From Hymenobacter sp. IS2118 (GTDB lineage Bacteria; Bacteroidota; Bacteroidia; Cytophagales; Hymenobacteraceae): 51,185 nucleotides of DNA. The stretch lies in NCBI RefSeq assembly GCF_000715495.1, contig NZ_JNLX01000177.1:1-51185 (forward strand), in the 5' to 3' direction. The notes under the pieces are model-generated. The model ran no database searches and was not told the origin of the DNA. It saw only the letters and a program-made list of their open reading frames with translations. Below are positions 25,472 through 33,295 of this stretch, piece after piece. Within the stretch, counting starts at the first letter, position 1, and each line of letters begins with the position of its first letter. Both the position numbers and the translations under genes were made by a program.

Positions 25472-27142
25472 ATGTTAGTCGATTTACGCATTAAGAATTA
25501 CGCGCTGATTGAGCAGCTGGAGCTGCGGCCATCGCCGCTTTTGAATATAATTACGGGGGAAACCGGGGCCGGCAAATCCATCATGCTCGGCGCCATTGGG
25601 CTGTTGCTGGGCAACCGCGCCGACTCGCGCATGCTGTTCGATACCGAGCGCAAGTGTGTGATTGAAGGGCAGTTTAATATTGCCAACTATCAGCTGCAGG
25701 ATATTTTCGAGGCCGAGGATTTGGACTACGACGTGCAGTGCATATTGCGGCGCGAAATCAGTCCCAACGGCAAGTCGCGGGCTTTCGTGAACGACACGCC
25801 CGTAACGCTGGACGCGTTGCGGAAAATCGGCGCCAATCTGATGGACATTCATTCGCAGCACGACACGCTGCTGCTGGGCGATGCCGTATTTCAGCTCAAC
25901 CTGCTGGATTTGTACGCCGGGCTGGTGCCGCAGCGCACGCACTACAGCAACGCTTTCCGGCAGTACCGTAAGCTGGAAGCCGACCTGCAAACCCTGGAAA
26001 GCCAGGCCGCGCAGGCCAGCAAGGAGCTGGACTACAATAGCTTCCTGCTGAACGAGCTGGAAGACGCGCGCCTTGATACCGAAGACCAGGACGCGCTGGA
26101 GCAGGAAGTGAAGCAGCTGGAGCACGCTGAGGAAATAAAATACAAGCTGAGCCAGGCCCTGCACGGGCTGCGCGACAGCGAGTCGTGCGCTACTGGCAGC
26201 ATGAAGGACGCCTCGACGCTGCTGGGGCAGGTGGCCAGCTACGCCGACAACTTCCGGGAACTGCGCGAGCGCCTGGAAAGCTGCCTGATTGAGCTGCACG
26301 ACATTGCCGACGAGGTGGAGACCGCCGAGCGCCGTACCGAAGGCGACCCCGCCCGCGCCGAAGAGCTACAGGAGCGCCTCAACGTGCTCTATACGCTGCA
26401 GCGCAAGCACCAGGCCCGCGACCTTCAGTCACTCATTAGCGTGCGCGACGGCCTGCGCCAGAAAGTGAGCTCCGTGCTGAGCTTGGACAAGGAAATTAAC
26501 CGGCTGCGCAAGGATTCGGATGCGGCGCTGGCTGCCGTAACCAAGCAGGCCACCAAGCTCTCGGACAGCCGCCGCAAGTCATTCCCCACCTTTGAGAAGC
26601 AGCTGGGCCTGCTGCTGGCCGACCTCGGCATGCCGCACGCCCGCATTGTGGTGCAGCACAGCATTGGCCCGCCCGCTACCAGTGGCACCGACGTGGTGAA
26701 TATCCTCTTCACCGCCAACAAAGGCGCCCAACCCCAGACGCTAAGCAAAGCCGCTTCGGGCGGAGAATTCTCGCGCCTCATGCTGTGCATCAAGTACATG
26801 CTAGCCGACAAAACGGCCCTGCCCACCATCGTATTCGATGAGATTGATACTGGTATTTCCGGGGAGATTGCCGTGAAAGTGGGCCGCATGATGCAGCAGA
26901 TGGCGCGCAAGCACCAATTAATTGCCATCTCGCACCTACCGCAAATGGCGGCGGCCGGCGACGTGCACTATTTCGTGTACAAGGAAGACCGCGCCGACCG
27001 CACCGTGAGCAGCATCCGCGAGCTCAGCGCGGACGACCGCATTAAGGAAATAGCGCATATGATTGCGGGCGCCAAGCCCAGCGAAAACGCCTACCAGAGC
27101 GCCCGCGAGCTGCTGGCACTGCGCGGGGAAGTGGTGAGCTAG
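25472..27142 (+). CDS. recN: DNA repair protein RecN
   Basis: 556 residues, the normal length. RecN is an SMC-like ATPase that acts early at double-strand breaks. Walker A GETGAGKS is at 29-36. A long coiled-coil middle (about 155-370) separates it from the C-terminal ATPase half with SKAASGGEFSRLMLCIKY (signature) and PTIVFDEIDTGISGEIA (Walker B). AISHLPQMAAAGD is the conserved switch region. Separated from the DUF4835 gene by an AT-rich gap with a hairpin, so it may have its own promoter. Confidence 0.96.
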   Translation: MLVDLRIKNYALIEQLELRPSPLLNIITGETGAGKSIMLGAIGLLLGNRADSRMLFDTERKCVIEGQFNIANYQLQDIFEAEDLDYDVQCILRREISPNGKSRAFVNDTPVTLDALRKIGANLMDIHSQHDTLLLGDAVFQLNLLDLYAGLVPQRTHYSNAFRQYRKLEADLQTLESQAAQASKELDYNSFLLNELEDARLDTEDQDALEQEVKQLEHAEEIKYKLSQALHGLRDSESCATGSMKDASTLLGQVASYADNFRELRERLESCLIELHDIADEVETAERRTEGDPARAEELQERLNVLYTLQRKHQARDLQSLISVRDGLRQKVSSVLSLDKEINRLRKDSDAALAAVTKQATKLSDSRRKSFPTFEKQLGLLLADLGMPHARIVVQHSIGPPATSGTDVVNILFTANKGAQPQTLSKAASGGEFSRLMLCIKYMLADKTALPTIVFDEIDTGISGEIAVKVGRMMQQMARKHQLIAISHLPQMAAAGDVHYFVYKEDRADRTVSSIRELSADDRIKEIAHMIAGAKPSENAYQSARELLALRGEVVS

Positions 27143-27269
27143 GGCAGTTTCAGGGTAGGAGTGTATGGGGGTATGAGGGTAGGAAGGAATGGCTAACTTG
27201 CGTCGGATTCGATAACTACTCGAACCTCATACCCTCCTACCCGCACACCCCCCCTTACCCTAGAAACCT
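27143..27269. repeat. Imperfect inverted repeat between recN and fabI
   Basis: GGGTAGGAGTGTATGGGGGTATGAGGGTAGGA near the recN stop is partly mirrored by CCTCATACCCTCCTACCC before fabI, with the shared word GGGTATGAGG in both arms. Pairing is imperfect and strand-biased (G-rich left, C-rich right). No coding content. Confidence 0.5.
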
Positions 27270-28100
27270 ATGTCCTCCAACCTCCTCGCCGGCAAAGTCG
27301 GCATCATTTCCGGTGCGCTCAACGAACACTCCATAGCTTGGAAAGTGGCCCAGCGCGCCCACGCCGAGGGCGCCCGCTTCGTGCTCACCAACGCGCCGCT
27401 GGCCATGCGCATGGGCGAAATCAACAAGCTGAGCGAGGAGTGCAACGCGCCCATTATCCCGGCCGACGCGACTTCGACCGAAGAGCTGGAGGCGCTGTTT
27501 TCGGGAGCGCAGGAAAAGCTGGGCGGTAAGATTGACTTCGTGCTGCACAGCATTGGCATGAGCGCCAACATCCGCAAAAAGAAGCACTACGGCGAGCTGG
27601 ATTACAAATTCTTCCAGCAGACGATTGACGTGTCGGCCATGTCGTTTCATAAGATGATGGCCGTGGCCGAGAAGCAGGACGCCATGAACGAATGGGGCAG
27701 CATTGTGGCCCTGAGCTACATCGCGGCCCAGCGTGCCTTCCTCGACTACACCGACATGACGCAGGCCAAGGCCATGCTCGAAAGCATTGCCCGCAGCTAC
27801 GGCCAGCGCTTCGGCAAGCTCAAAAAAGTGCGCGTGAATACCGTGTCGCAGTCGCCGACCAAAACCACGGCCGGCACCGGCATCACCGGCTTCGACGCCT
27901 TCTATAACTTTGCCGATATGATGTCGCCGCTGGGTAATGCGCCCGCCGAGGCTTGTGCCGACTATTGCATCTCGCTGTTTTCGGACCTCACGCGCTACGT
28001 GACCATGCAAAACCTCATGCACGACGGCGGCTTCAGCACCACCGGCATCTCGGCCGAAATTGTGGACGTGATGACCAAAGCAGCCGGCGTTTCGGAGTAA
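27270..28100 (+). CDS. fabI: Enoyl-[acyl-carrier-protein] reductase (FabI)
   Basis: 276 residues. FabI performs the last reduction of each fatty-acid elongation cycle with NADH or NADPH. The start has the FabI nucleotide-binding pattern GKVGIISGALNEHSIAW. The catalytic residues keep E. coli spacing: Tyr150 and Tyr160 with Lys167 (SYIAAQRAFLDYTDMTQAK). HSIGMS and a C-terminal MHDGGFSTTG block fit. It is the target class of triclosan-type inhibitors; no resistance residue is claimed. A terminator follows. Confidence 0.95.
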   Translation: MSSNLLAGKVGIISGALNEHSIAWKVAQRAHAEGARFVLTNAPLAMRMGEINKLSEECNAPIIPADATSTEELEALFSGAQEKLGGKIDFVLHSIGMSANIRKKKHYGELDYKFFQQTIDVSAMSFHKMMAVAEKQDAMNEWGSIVALSYIAAQRAFLDYTDMTQAKAMLESIARSYGQRFGKLKKVRVNTVSQSPTKTTAGTGITGFDAFYNFADMMSPLGNAPAEACADYCISLFSDLTRYVTMQNLMHDGGFSTTGISAEIVDVMTKAAGVSE

Positions 28101-28120
28101 TAAGCGCGGCCCATAATCGA

Positions 28121-28152
28121 AAAAAAGCCTGGCCGGATGGTCAGGCTTTTTG
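28121..28152 (+). terminator. Terminator of fabI
   Basis: AAAAGCCTG pairs with CAGGCTTTT around GCCGGATGGT, 20 bp after the fabI stop, and ends in T5. Confidence 0.8.
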
Positions 28153-28192
28153 CATTGATGATAGTTGGCAAGTTAAAAAGAAGAGCTGACGG

Positions 28193-28430
28193 AGTCAGCC
28201 GCTGGCGCGCGTCTCTGACGCGTGACTTTCTGGTTTGGCGTTTCCAAACGCCGCCGTTCGCCCCGTCTTCGTTGGCCCCGCGCGTCGGAGACTCGAAACC
28301 AGTGGGCAACGCGTCGGAGACGCGCGCCAGCGGTTGACGTAAGTCCTTGCGTTAGATACGCGCGTCAGAGACGCGAAACCAGTTGGCAACGCGTCGGAGA
28401 CGCGCTCCAGCGGCTGAATGCGTAAGTCCT
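28193..28430. repeat. Cluster of GCGTC-dyad repeats
   Basis: Two direct units with an 80-bp period begin at 28281 and 28361. Each has a dyad GCGTCNGAGACNCG, the bridge GAAACCAGT(G/T)GGCAAC, a second dyad GCGTCGGAGACGC, then CCAGCGG and GTAAGTCCT. An inverted partial unit lies at about 28196-28235 (CAGCCGCTGGCGCGCGTC... to TGGTTT). Between them is the dyad GGCGTTTCCAAACGCC (28237-28252). This fills the whole gap between fabI and the dehydrogenase gene; no gene or T-run is present. Confidence 0.85.
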
Positions 28431-29365
28431 CAGTAGCCCCGGCTCAGCTCCACCAGATTTTCCAGCGGCTGGCCGTTGCGGAGCAACTCCAGGTTGCGCA
28501 GCAGCACATCAACCTTGCCCTCATCCTCAAATAGCTGGCTGCCGCCGGTGTGCTGGGTGAGCAGCACGTTGGGCAGGGCCCAGAGCGGGTGGTTGGCGGG
28601 GAGGGGCTCGGTGGCAGTGACGTCGAGCACGGCGCCGCCGAGGTGGCCGCTTTGCAGCGCGGCGATGAGGGCGGGCTCGTCGGTGGTGTTGCCGCGGCCC
28701 ACGCTGGCATACACGCTGCCAGGGCGCATGGCGGCGATGAGGTCGACCGAGAAAAAGCCGTCGGCACTACCGGGCAGGCAGTTTATCACGATGTCGGTTT
28801 CGGGCAGCGCGGCCTTGAGGGCTTCCCGGGAGTGCAGATGGGCCTGCGCGGCGGTGCGCGCCAGCAGCTGCACCGGGCACTCGAAGCCGCTGAGCTGCTG
28901 CCGCAGGGCCAGCGCAATGGCGCCCGCCCCCAGAATAACAACCCGCCGGCCCCGCAGCAGCCGGGAGCGGTTGCGCACAAAAGCTCCGCCCACCCACTTT
29001 TTTTCGGTTTGCAGCACTGCCAGCTCGGGTAGGTGGCGGTAGAGCGCCAGCATGCCCGCCAGCATGGTTTCGGCGCAGGGCCAGGCAAAAAAGTCGCCCA
29101 TATTGGCCACGGCTGCGTTCAGGCGCACGTCGCGGTAGCGTTCAAAACCGGAGGAATCAATCTGCCAGAAGCGCAAATTGGGCAGCGGACCGCTGAGCAG
29201 GGCCGGTGGCGGGTTGCCCAGCAGCACCTCGGCTGCCTGGAGGGCGGCGGGGACTTGCTCGCGGTTAAGGTCGGCCGCGAAGGTGGCTGCTACGTCGGCG
29301 GGCAGCTGTTGCAGCAGGTAAGTGCGGGCAGCGGCGCTCAGAGGAGAATAAACGAAAAGGTGCAT
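28430..29365 (-). CDS. D-2-hydroxyacid dehydrogenase family protein
   Basis: 311 residues. Family members interconvert 2-keto acids and D-2-hydroxy acids with NAD(P)H. The NAD-binding turn is VILGAGAIALALR (143-155), with GAGAIA rather than the usual GxGxxG, so the last Gly is Ala. Catalytic residues are in place: Arg224 (VGRGNT), Glu253 (ATEPLP) and His272 (QHTGG). The substrate cannot be told; the glyoxylate/hydroxypyruvate reductase subgroup is the best guess. The stop borders the GCGTC repeat cluster. Confidence 0.88.
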   Translation of the reverse strand: MHLFVYSPLSAAARTYLLQQLPADVAATFAADLNREQVPAALQAAEVLLGNPPPALLSGPLPNLRFWQIDSSGFERYRDVRLNAAVANMGDFFAWPCAETMLAGMLALYRHLPELAVLQTEKKWVGGAFVRNRSRLLRGRRVVILGAGAIALALRQQLSGFECPVQLLARTAAQAHLHSREALKAALPETDIVINCLPGSADGFFSVDLIAAMRPGSVYASVGRGNTTDEPALIAALQSGHLGGAVLDVTATEPLPANHPLWALPNVLLTQHTGGSQLFEDEGKVDVLLRNLELLRNGQPLENLVELSRGY

Positions 29366-29619
29366 AAGCAGGCGAAAGCTGAGTCGAGGCCAGCGGCGCG
29401 CGTCAGCGGGTCAGGTATACGCGGGCCAAGCTTTTCGGCGCATGCCTGGGGCCGGTGGGCGGAGCGAGGGCAAGGCAATGCGTTGGTGGCGAGCAACGTT
29501 TTCTTCGAAAGAATGATGGAGAAAGTATGTCGGGTGCCCGGTGGCCCTATCTCCACCACACCGCTCCCGCCAAAAAAGCCGAAACCGGGCTGGCATGACC
29601 CGTCCGGCGCCCAATGGCC

Positions 29620-29881
29620 AACTGGGCGAGCAGCAATTGCTTCTCCGGTTTCTCCTGCGCGTAGTCGGCCAGGAATTGGCGCAGAAGCAGGCCTGGGCGA
29701 ACCGCTCCCAATGCTGCAAGACCACGCAATCCGGCATTTCCACCAAGCCGGTGATGGCATCCTAGAAAGCGTCCCAGCTCACGCCGTACAAATCGGGGAA
29801 GTGTAGCTCGCGTTTCATCGTGTGGTGAAAAGCGGCTTTGGTGTCGACGTGGGTGAGGTCGAGGGTTGTTGGTCTTTGCTC
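29620..29881 (-). pseudogene. Barstar-family (RNase inhibitor) gene, broken
   Basis: Minus-strand reading across frames recovers a barstar-like protein: TLDLTHVDTKAAFHHTMKR, then ELHFPDLYGVSWDAF, a TAG stop at 29762-29764 where the family has Trp, then DAITGLVEMPDCVVLQHWERF, a frameshift near 29690, and LLRQFLADYAQEKPEKQLLL. Barstars are cytosolic immunity proteins that block barnase-type RNases. Lesions: the only nearby ATG (29883) is out of frame, an amber codon, and the frameshift. No intact partner toxin is present. It directly follows the zinc-ribbon gene on the same strand. Confidence 0.82.
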
Positions 29882-29888
29882 ATAGCAA

Positions 29889-30539
29889 CTACCGCTCAGC
29901 AGAGTTATCTGTTAATTCTGCTTCCGCAATCTGCTTTTTTAACAATTCAAATATCAAGTATGAGATGCTCTCTGTAACCTGATTTCTCTTCGCAACTGCT
30001 AAAAAATGCTTGGCTTGTCGATACTGTTTTAAGACAATTCGAATGGCAATTACTTCTTTTACCTGTTCTAAATTATTATAATCAGGATTCGCTAATAAAT
30101 GAGAAAGCTGGTTCCGCGTTTTCTTCAACGACTGACACAAATCGCAGCGGACCCGCTCCGCTTGTACCCAAAATACCAATTTCTCATAATAATGAACTTG
30201 CTGTTCCTTTGAAAAAATGAAGGACATGCCGCAGTCTCGGCAAATTGTTCGTTTATCAAAGTAGGCAAAATGAGGTGCGGTACCGCAGAATAATTGTCGC
30301 TTCGTTTTGCCTCGCAGGGCTTGATATTGCTTCAAGCAATTATCACAAGCCCAGTCAACTTTACCCTTTTGCGCATCAAGCCAATACAGGTTACCAATTA
30401 TATCCCCATCCAAGGTGCCATAATATTTGTTCGGCACATCGTGGGCAATCTGACTTATGAATACACAGCATTCAGATTCAGGCCGTAATTCGCCGCAACA
30501 TGGACACTTCAGCGGCTTAGGTTTTTCTGCTTTTTCCAT
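29889..30539 (-). CDS. Zinc-ribbon protein, AT-rich, function unknown
   Basis: 216 residues from the ATG at 30539 (MEKAEKPKPLKCPCCGE). Paired cysteines mark several zinc sites: Cys12/14/15 and 24/25, CDNC at 65-68, CRDC at 100-103 and CDLC at 132-135. The block ICRDCGMSFIFSKEQQ resembles the zf-trcl zinc-ribbon. The C-terminal 80 residues are helical and Lys/Gln-rich. The DNA is visibly AT-rich against its neighbours, suggesting transfer. The same frame is open upstream to 30821 and continues into the tail of a broken ABC transporter, so a longer chimeric protein is possible; I prefer the ATG at 30539 because the AT-rich DNA begins near 30610. The role is unknown. Confidence 0.7.
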   Translation of the reverse strand: MEKAEKPKPLKCPCCGELRPESECCVFISQIAHDVPNKYYGTLDGDIIGNLYWLDAQKGKVDWACDNCLKQYQALRGKTKRQLFCGTAPHFAYFDKRTICRDCGMSFIFSKEQQVHYYEKLVFWVQAERVRCDLCQSLKKTRNQLSHLLANPDYNNLEQVKEVIAIRIVLKQYRQAKHFLAVAKRNQVTESISYLIFELLKKQIAEAELTDNSAER

Positions 30540-30611
30540 TTCAGAATAAACAAACAATTCAACTCCTTGGCAAAAGGTACGCTTGTTTCTGAAATATGGA
30601 ATTATCTCACA

Positions 30612-31377
30612 ACGCTGTATCCAGCCCTCGTCCCCGTCGTCGGCCATGGCCAGCTTCTCGATATTTAAGCTGCGGGCTGAGGCGTCGAAAATCTCGCGGT
30701 AGGTGCCGCGCATGTCGTAGAGCTGGTCGTGGGAGCCGTGTTCCACCGTCTGGCCTTTTTTCATGACGTAGATGCAGTCCGAACCCACGATTTGGGCGAG
30801 GCTGTGGGAGATGATGACCACCGTGCGGCCCTGCTTGATGGCATCTAGCGAGTTCTTGATTTGCTCGGTGGCGATGGCGTCGAGGCTGGCGGTGGGCTCG
30901 TCGAGGAAGATGATGGGCGGGTTTTTGAGGAAGAGCCGGGCGATGGCGATGCGCTGCTGCTGGCCGCCGCTCAGCTGCTGGGCATCGGGTCTGGAGCTTG
31001 CCGGTCTGGTTGCCCTCGTCGGAGAAAAACCCCAGCTCGTAGCTCAGAATCTTGTTCACCGCCGTGAGCGACAACACGCTGGAAATATTGATGCGGATTT
31101 TCTCGCCGAAGTATTTCTGCCCGAAGGTGATGAAGGTGCTGAGGATTTCCTTGCCCAGCAAAATGCCGCTCACCTAGGCCAGCATATTCCAGTCGGCGCT
31201 CAGGCCCAGGTTGCGGTCGAGCAGGCTCTGCACCGTATCCACGGTGTAGTGCAGCACGAACGGGTTGACCTGCGCGGCCAGCGAGCCCACCAGCGTGAGC
31301 AGCAGCGTGGCAATCACAATCGGGCGGTAGGGCCGCACAAACGGCAGCAGGCGTTTAATAATCCACCAGAGGCTCAT
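30612..31377 (-). pseudogene. ABC transporter (fused permease/ATPase), collapsed
   Basis: Remnant of a half-size exporter. From the ATG at 31377: the first membrane helices (LLPFVRPYRPIVIATLLLTL...), a TAG at 31174-31176 in the middle of the membrane domain, then GILLGKEILSTFITFGQKY up to GNQTGKLQTR. There the sequence jumps, near 30985-30995 and with a frame change, to the ATPase domain at DAQQLSGGQQQRIAIAR, followed by IIFLDEPTASLD (Walker B) and VVIISHSLAQIV (H-loop). Walker A and most of the membrane domain are deleted, roughly 900 bp by family length. The C-terminus is replaced by AT-rich DNA near 30610. It cannot encode a working transporter. Confidence 0.88.
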
Positions 31378-31434
31378 CTAATCGGGGCGTTGGGTGGAGC
31401 CGGTTAGACGAGCGGGGCGGGGATGGGGTTGTTT

Positions 31435-31908
31435 TTAGCGCTTGTGCCGGGTTTTGAGTTCCCCATGAATGGCCTTCATCAAGTCGTTGGACGCGGGGCT
31501 TCCATCCAATATATCAGAGTAAGAGCAGTAGGTAGGAAAAAGATAATCCTGCTCTTTGTGAAGAAATAAAACGTAGTTTTTGTCTATGTCAAATAATATA
31601 TCGCAGTTAGAATAAGTAGAATGTATTTCAATAATACTACCAGCCTTATACTTGCCTTTAAAATCCTCTTGGATAAGAAATCTTATTGAGTAGCCACGAG
31701 AAATAGTATCCTGAATGCCCATGCTGCGCAGAAAAACGTGGTAATCCCTGCCTCCTTTGGCATTGCCATCTAGTATCTCAATTACCTTTCCCGTGAGCAG
31801 ATAAGGCGTAGATTTTATCTGCTGTTTGACGGGAGATATTATGCAGTCACAGGCCAAAGTAGCCTGACTGTAAACGATAAGTAATAAGAACAGAAGTAGC
31901 TTTTTCAT
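31435..31908 (-). CDS. Secreted CxC protein, TIMP/NTR-like pattern
   Basis: 157 residues. A signal peptide (1-19, ending TLA) would leave mature Cys-Asp-Cys (20-22) at the N-terminus, followed by LLTGKVIEILDG and strands ending in further cysteines (YSNCDILF, TYCSYSD). A mature CxC start plus a beta-barrel-like body and paired cysteines is the pattern of the NTR/TIMP fold and of bacterial secreted proteins sharing it; this is inference. The DNA is AT-rich like the zinc-ribbon gene. The ATG at 31908 begins the signal peptide; 17 upstream codons are dropped. Confidence 0.72.
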   Translation of the reverse strand: MKKLLLFLLLIVYSQATLACDCIISPVKQQIKSTPYLLTGKVIEILDGNAKGGRDYHVFLRSMGIQDTISRGYSIRFLIQEDFKGKYKAGSIIEIHSTYSNCDILFDIDKNYVLFLHKEQDYLFPTYCSYSDILDGSPASNDLMKAIHGELKTRHKR

Positions 31909-31994
31909 GCTTGATAAATGGATTGGGAAGAAGTTGCTGTCGTAAGATGCATCTACCATGCTAAATGCACATAATCACCATGAGTTACGCTGCG

Positions 31995-32071
31995 CTAAAC
32001 TCGCGCCAGCAGCTCCGCCAGCGCCGCCGCTTCGGTTTCATAGACTTCGGCTTGTAGGCGCAGGAGGTGGT
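31995..32071 (-). pseudogene. 3' fragment of an XRE-type regulator gene
   Basis: Minus-strand translation gives HLLRLQAEVYETEAAALAEL then LARV and a TAG at 31995-31997. It repeats the end of the intact regulator at 32695-33279 (HLLRLQAEAYETEAAALAEL). At DNA level 32005-32071 and 32723-32789 differ at 6 of 67 positions. The remainder of the gene is absent here. It flanks the DUF4160-DUF2442 pair on the left. Confidence 0.85.
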
Positions 32072-32087
32072 TTTAGCCACAAGCGCG

Positions 32088-32094
32088 TACTTTG
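32088..32094 (+). promoter_or_regulatory. Putative -7 box of the DUF4160-DUF2442 operon
   Basis: TACTTTG, 17 nt before the ATG at 32112 and immediately right of the duplicated regulator fragment. Confidence 0.45.
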
Positions 32095-32111
32095 CGCTAA
32101 GCCCAACTACT

Positions 32112-32417
32112 ATGCCCAAGCTCTACGAATACCTCGGCCTTATCATCTTTTTCTACTCCAACGAACATAAGCCGATTCACGTCCACGGCCAGTGCGACGG
32201 GCGGGAAAGCAAGGCGGAATTCATCTTAGCGGAAGGTGAGATAATCGAAATTCGCATCGCCGAAGTGAAAGGTAGCCGCCCGTTGACCGGCAAGGATTTG
32301 CAGAACTTCAAAAAGTTGGTGGATGTTTACGCGGCTGAAATCGTCCAGAAATGGGTTGATTATTTCGTCTATCACCGGAGCATTCGCGCCGAAACCATTA
32401 CCCGCAAACTATCATGA
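32112..32417 (+). CDS. DUF4160 domain protein
   Basis: 101 residues. The N-terminus MPKLYEYLGLIIFFYSNEH, then HKPIHVHGQCDGRESKAEF with its HxHV motif, is the DUF4160 signature. These small cytosolic proteins are typically encoded next to DUF2442 genes and are suspected toxin-antitoxin-like partners, without a proven activity that I know of. The gene overlaps the DUF2442 gene by 4 bp (ATGA), implying a coupled operon. The ATG at 32112 matches family starts; the frame upstream is a shadow. Confidence 0.88.
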   Translation: MPKLYEYLGLIIFFYSNEHKPIHVHGQCDGRESKAEFILAEGEIIEIRIAEVKGSRPLTGKDLQNFKKLVDVYAAEIVQKWVDYFVYHRSIRAETITRKLS

Positions 32418-32698
32418 GAATTACCGAAACCGCCGTGGCTGAAGTGCCTGCCGAAACTATGGTCGTGGTGGCCGCTGAACTGGTCGGCCCGCATACGCTG
32501 GCCCTCATGTTCAGCAACGGTACCCGGCAGACGGTTGATTTCGGGCCTTTTCTGCGTCGGGCCGCACATCCGGCTATCAAGGCGTATCTGAATGAAGCCC
32601 GGTTTGGGGAATTTGAAATCGTGAACGGCAACGTGAACTGGAACGATTACGACCTGATTTTTCCGGTAGCTGATTTATACGCCGGGGAAATCCGCTAG
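32414..32698 (+). CDS. DUF2442 domain protein
   Basis: 94 residues. LMFSNGTRQTVDFGPFLRR, FGEFEIVNGNVNWNDYDL and FPVADLYAGEIR are DUF2442 blocks. Translationally coupled to the DUF4160 gene. In known arrangements this member is the likely antitoxin-like partner, by analogy only. Its stop overlaps the stop of the convergent regulator by 4 bp, leaving no room for a terminator between them. Confidence 0.88.
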   Translation: MRITETAVAEVPAETMVVVAAELVGPHTLALMFSNGTRQTVDFGPFLRRAAHPAIKAYLNEARFGEFEIVNGNVNWNDYDLIFPVADLYAGEIR

Positions 32699-33279
32699 CC
32701 TTTCCTTTCGTGGGGCAAGCCGGCCAGCAGCTCCGCCAGCGCCGCGGCTTCGGTTTCGTAGGCTTCGGCTTGCAGGCGGAGCAGGTGGTATTGGGCGGCG
32801 TGGCTGGGCTTGAAGCGGCGGGTGAGGGCGGGCAGCCATCGGCCGATGGCCTCGTTCATATCGGTCTCCTCCGGGGTGGTGGCGCGGGCGGCCAGGTCGG
32901 TGAGGATGGTGGGCAGGGCCTGTTGCCAGCGGCTGGCGTACACGGCCCGCGCCGTGAGCTTGAGGAGTTGGAGGCGCAGGCCTTGGGCTCTGTGCAGGCA
33001 CACTTTGCGGCGGAATTCCAGCGGGGCGGCTTCCGGAGCGGGCGCGGTGGCAGGCAGCGGCTCGTGGTCGGGCGGGAGCAGGGGCGGGGCGGGCAGGTGC
33101 TTGAGCAGCGGCAGTAGTCGCAGGCTAAGGGCGAGGGTAAGGTCGCGGCGGCCGGCCTCAATGTGGCTGATAATGGCCCGGCCCGAATCCAAAAACATGG
33201 CCAGCTCCTCCTGGCTGAGGCCAAAATAGCGGCGCACGCTACCAATAGGCGTGTCGGTGGAAATACGTCGGCGGGGCAT
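32695..33279 (-). CDS. XRE-family helix-turn-helix regulator
   Basis: 194 residues. An N-terminal XRE helix-turn-helix (about 12-50: GSVRRYFGLSQEELAMFLD, GRAIISHIEAGRRDLTL) is followed by a Pro/Ala linker (60-90) and a helical C-terminal domain (TEEDMNEAIGRWL-like, ending HLLRLQAEAYETEAAALAEL) of unknown role. Convergent with the DUF4160-DUF2442 pair. A perfect 13-bp dyad lies 17 bp upstream of its ATG and is a natural candidate for its own binding site. The 3' end has a 67-bp near-copy on the other side of the pair. Confidence 0.85.
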   Translation of the reverse strand: MPRRRISTDTPIGSVRRYFGLSQEELAMFLDSGRAIISHIEAGRRDLTLALSLRLLPLLKHLPAPPLLPPDHEPLPATAPAPEAAPLEFRRKVCLHRAQGLRLQLLKLTARAVYASRWQQALPTILTDLAARATTPEETDMNEAIGRWLPALTRRFKPSHAAQYHLLRLQAEAYETEAAALAELLAGLPHERKG

Positions 33280-33295
33280 GGGCTGCGGAAAAGGA

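Noticed and set aside
27143..27269. recN-fabI gap as another member of the palindrome families
   Set aside because: Pairing is imperfect and the words differ from the GTCATGC, CCCCTCCTT and GCGTC families; kept only as a low-confidence repeat.
28281..28430. CRISPR-like repeat array
   Set aside because: Only two direct units with an 80-bp period, internal dyads, no unique spacers of constant length and no cas genes.
29762..31176. Two in-frame TAG codons (29762-29764 and 31174-31176) as a sign of amber recoding
   Set aside because: Both genes carry further lesions (frameshift, large deletion), while intact genes in the window end with TAG normally, e.g. bshA and rpoZ. Decay explains them better.
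31958..32170. A 70-codon open frame overlapping the regulator fragment
   Set aside because: Runs antisense through the duplicated regulator end and into the DUF4160 start in the wrong frame.
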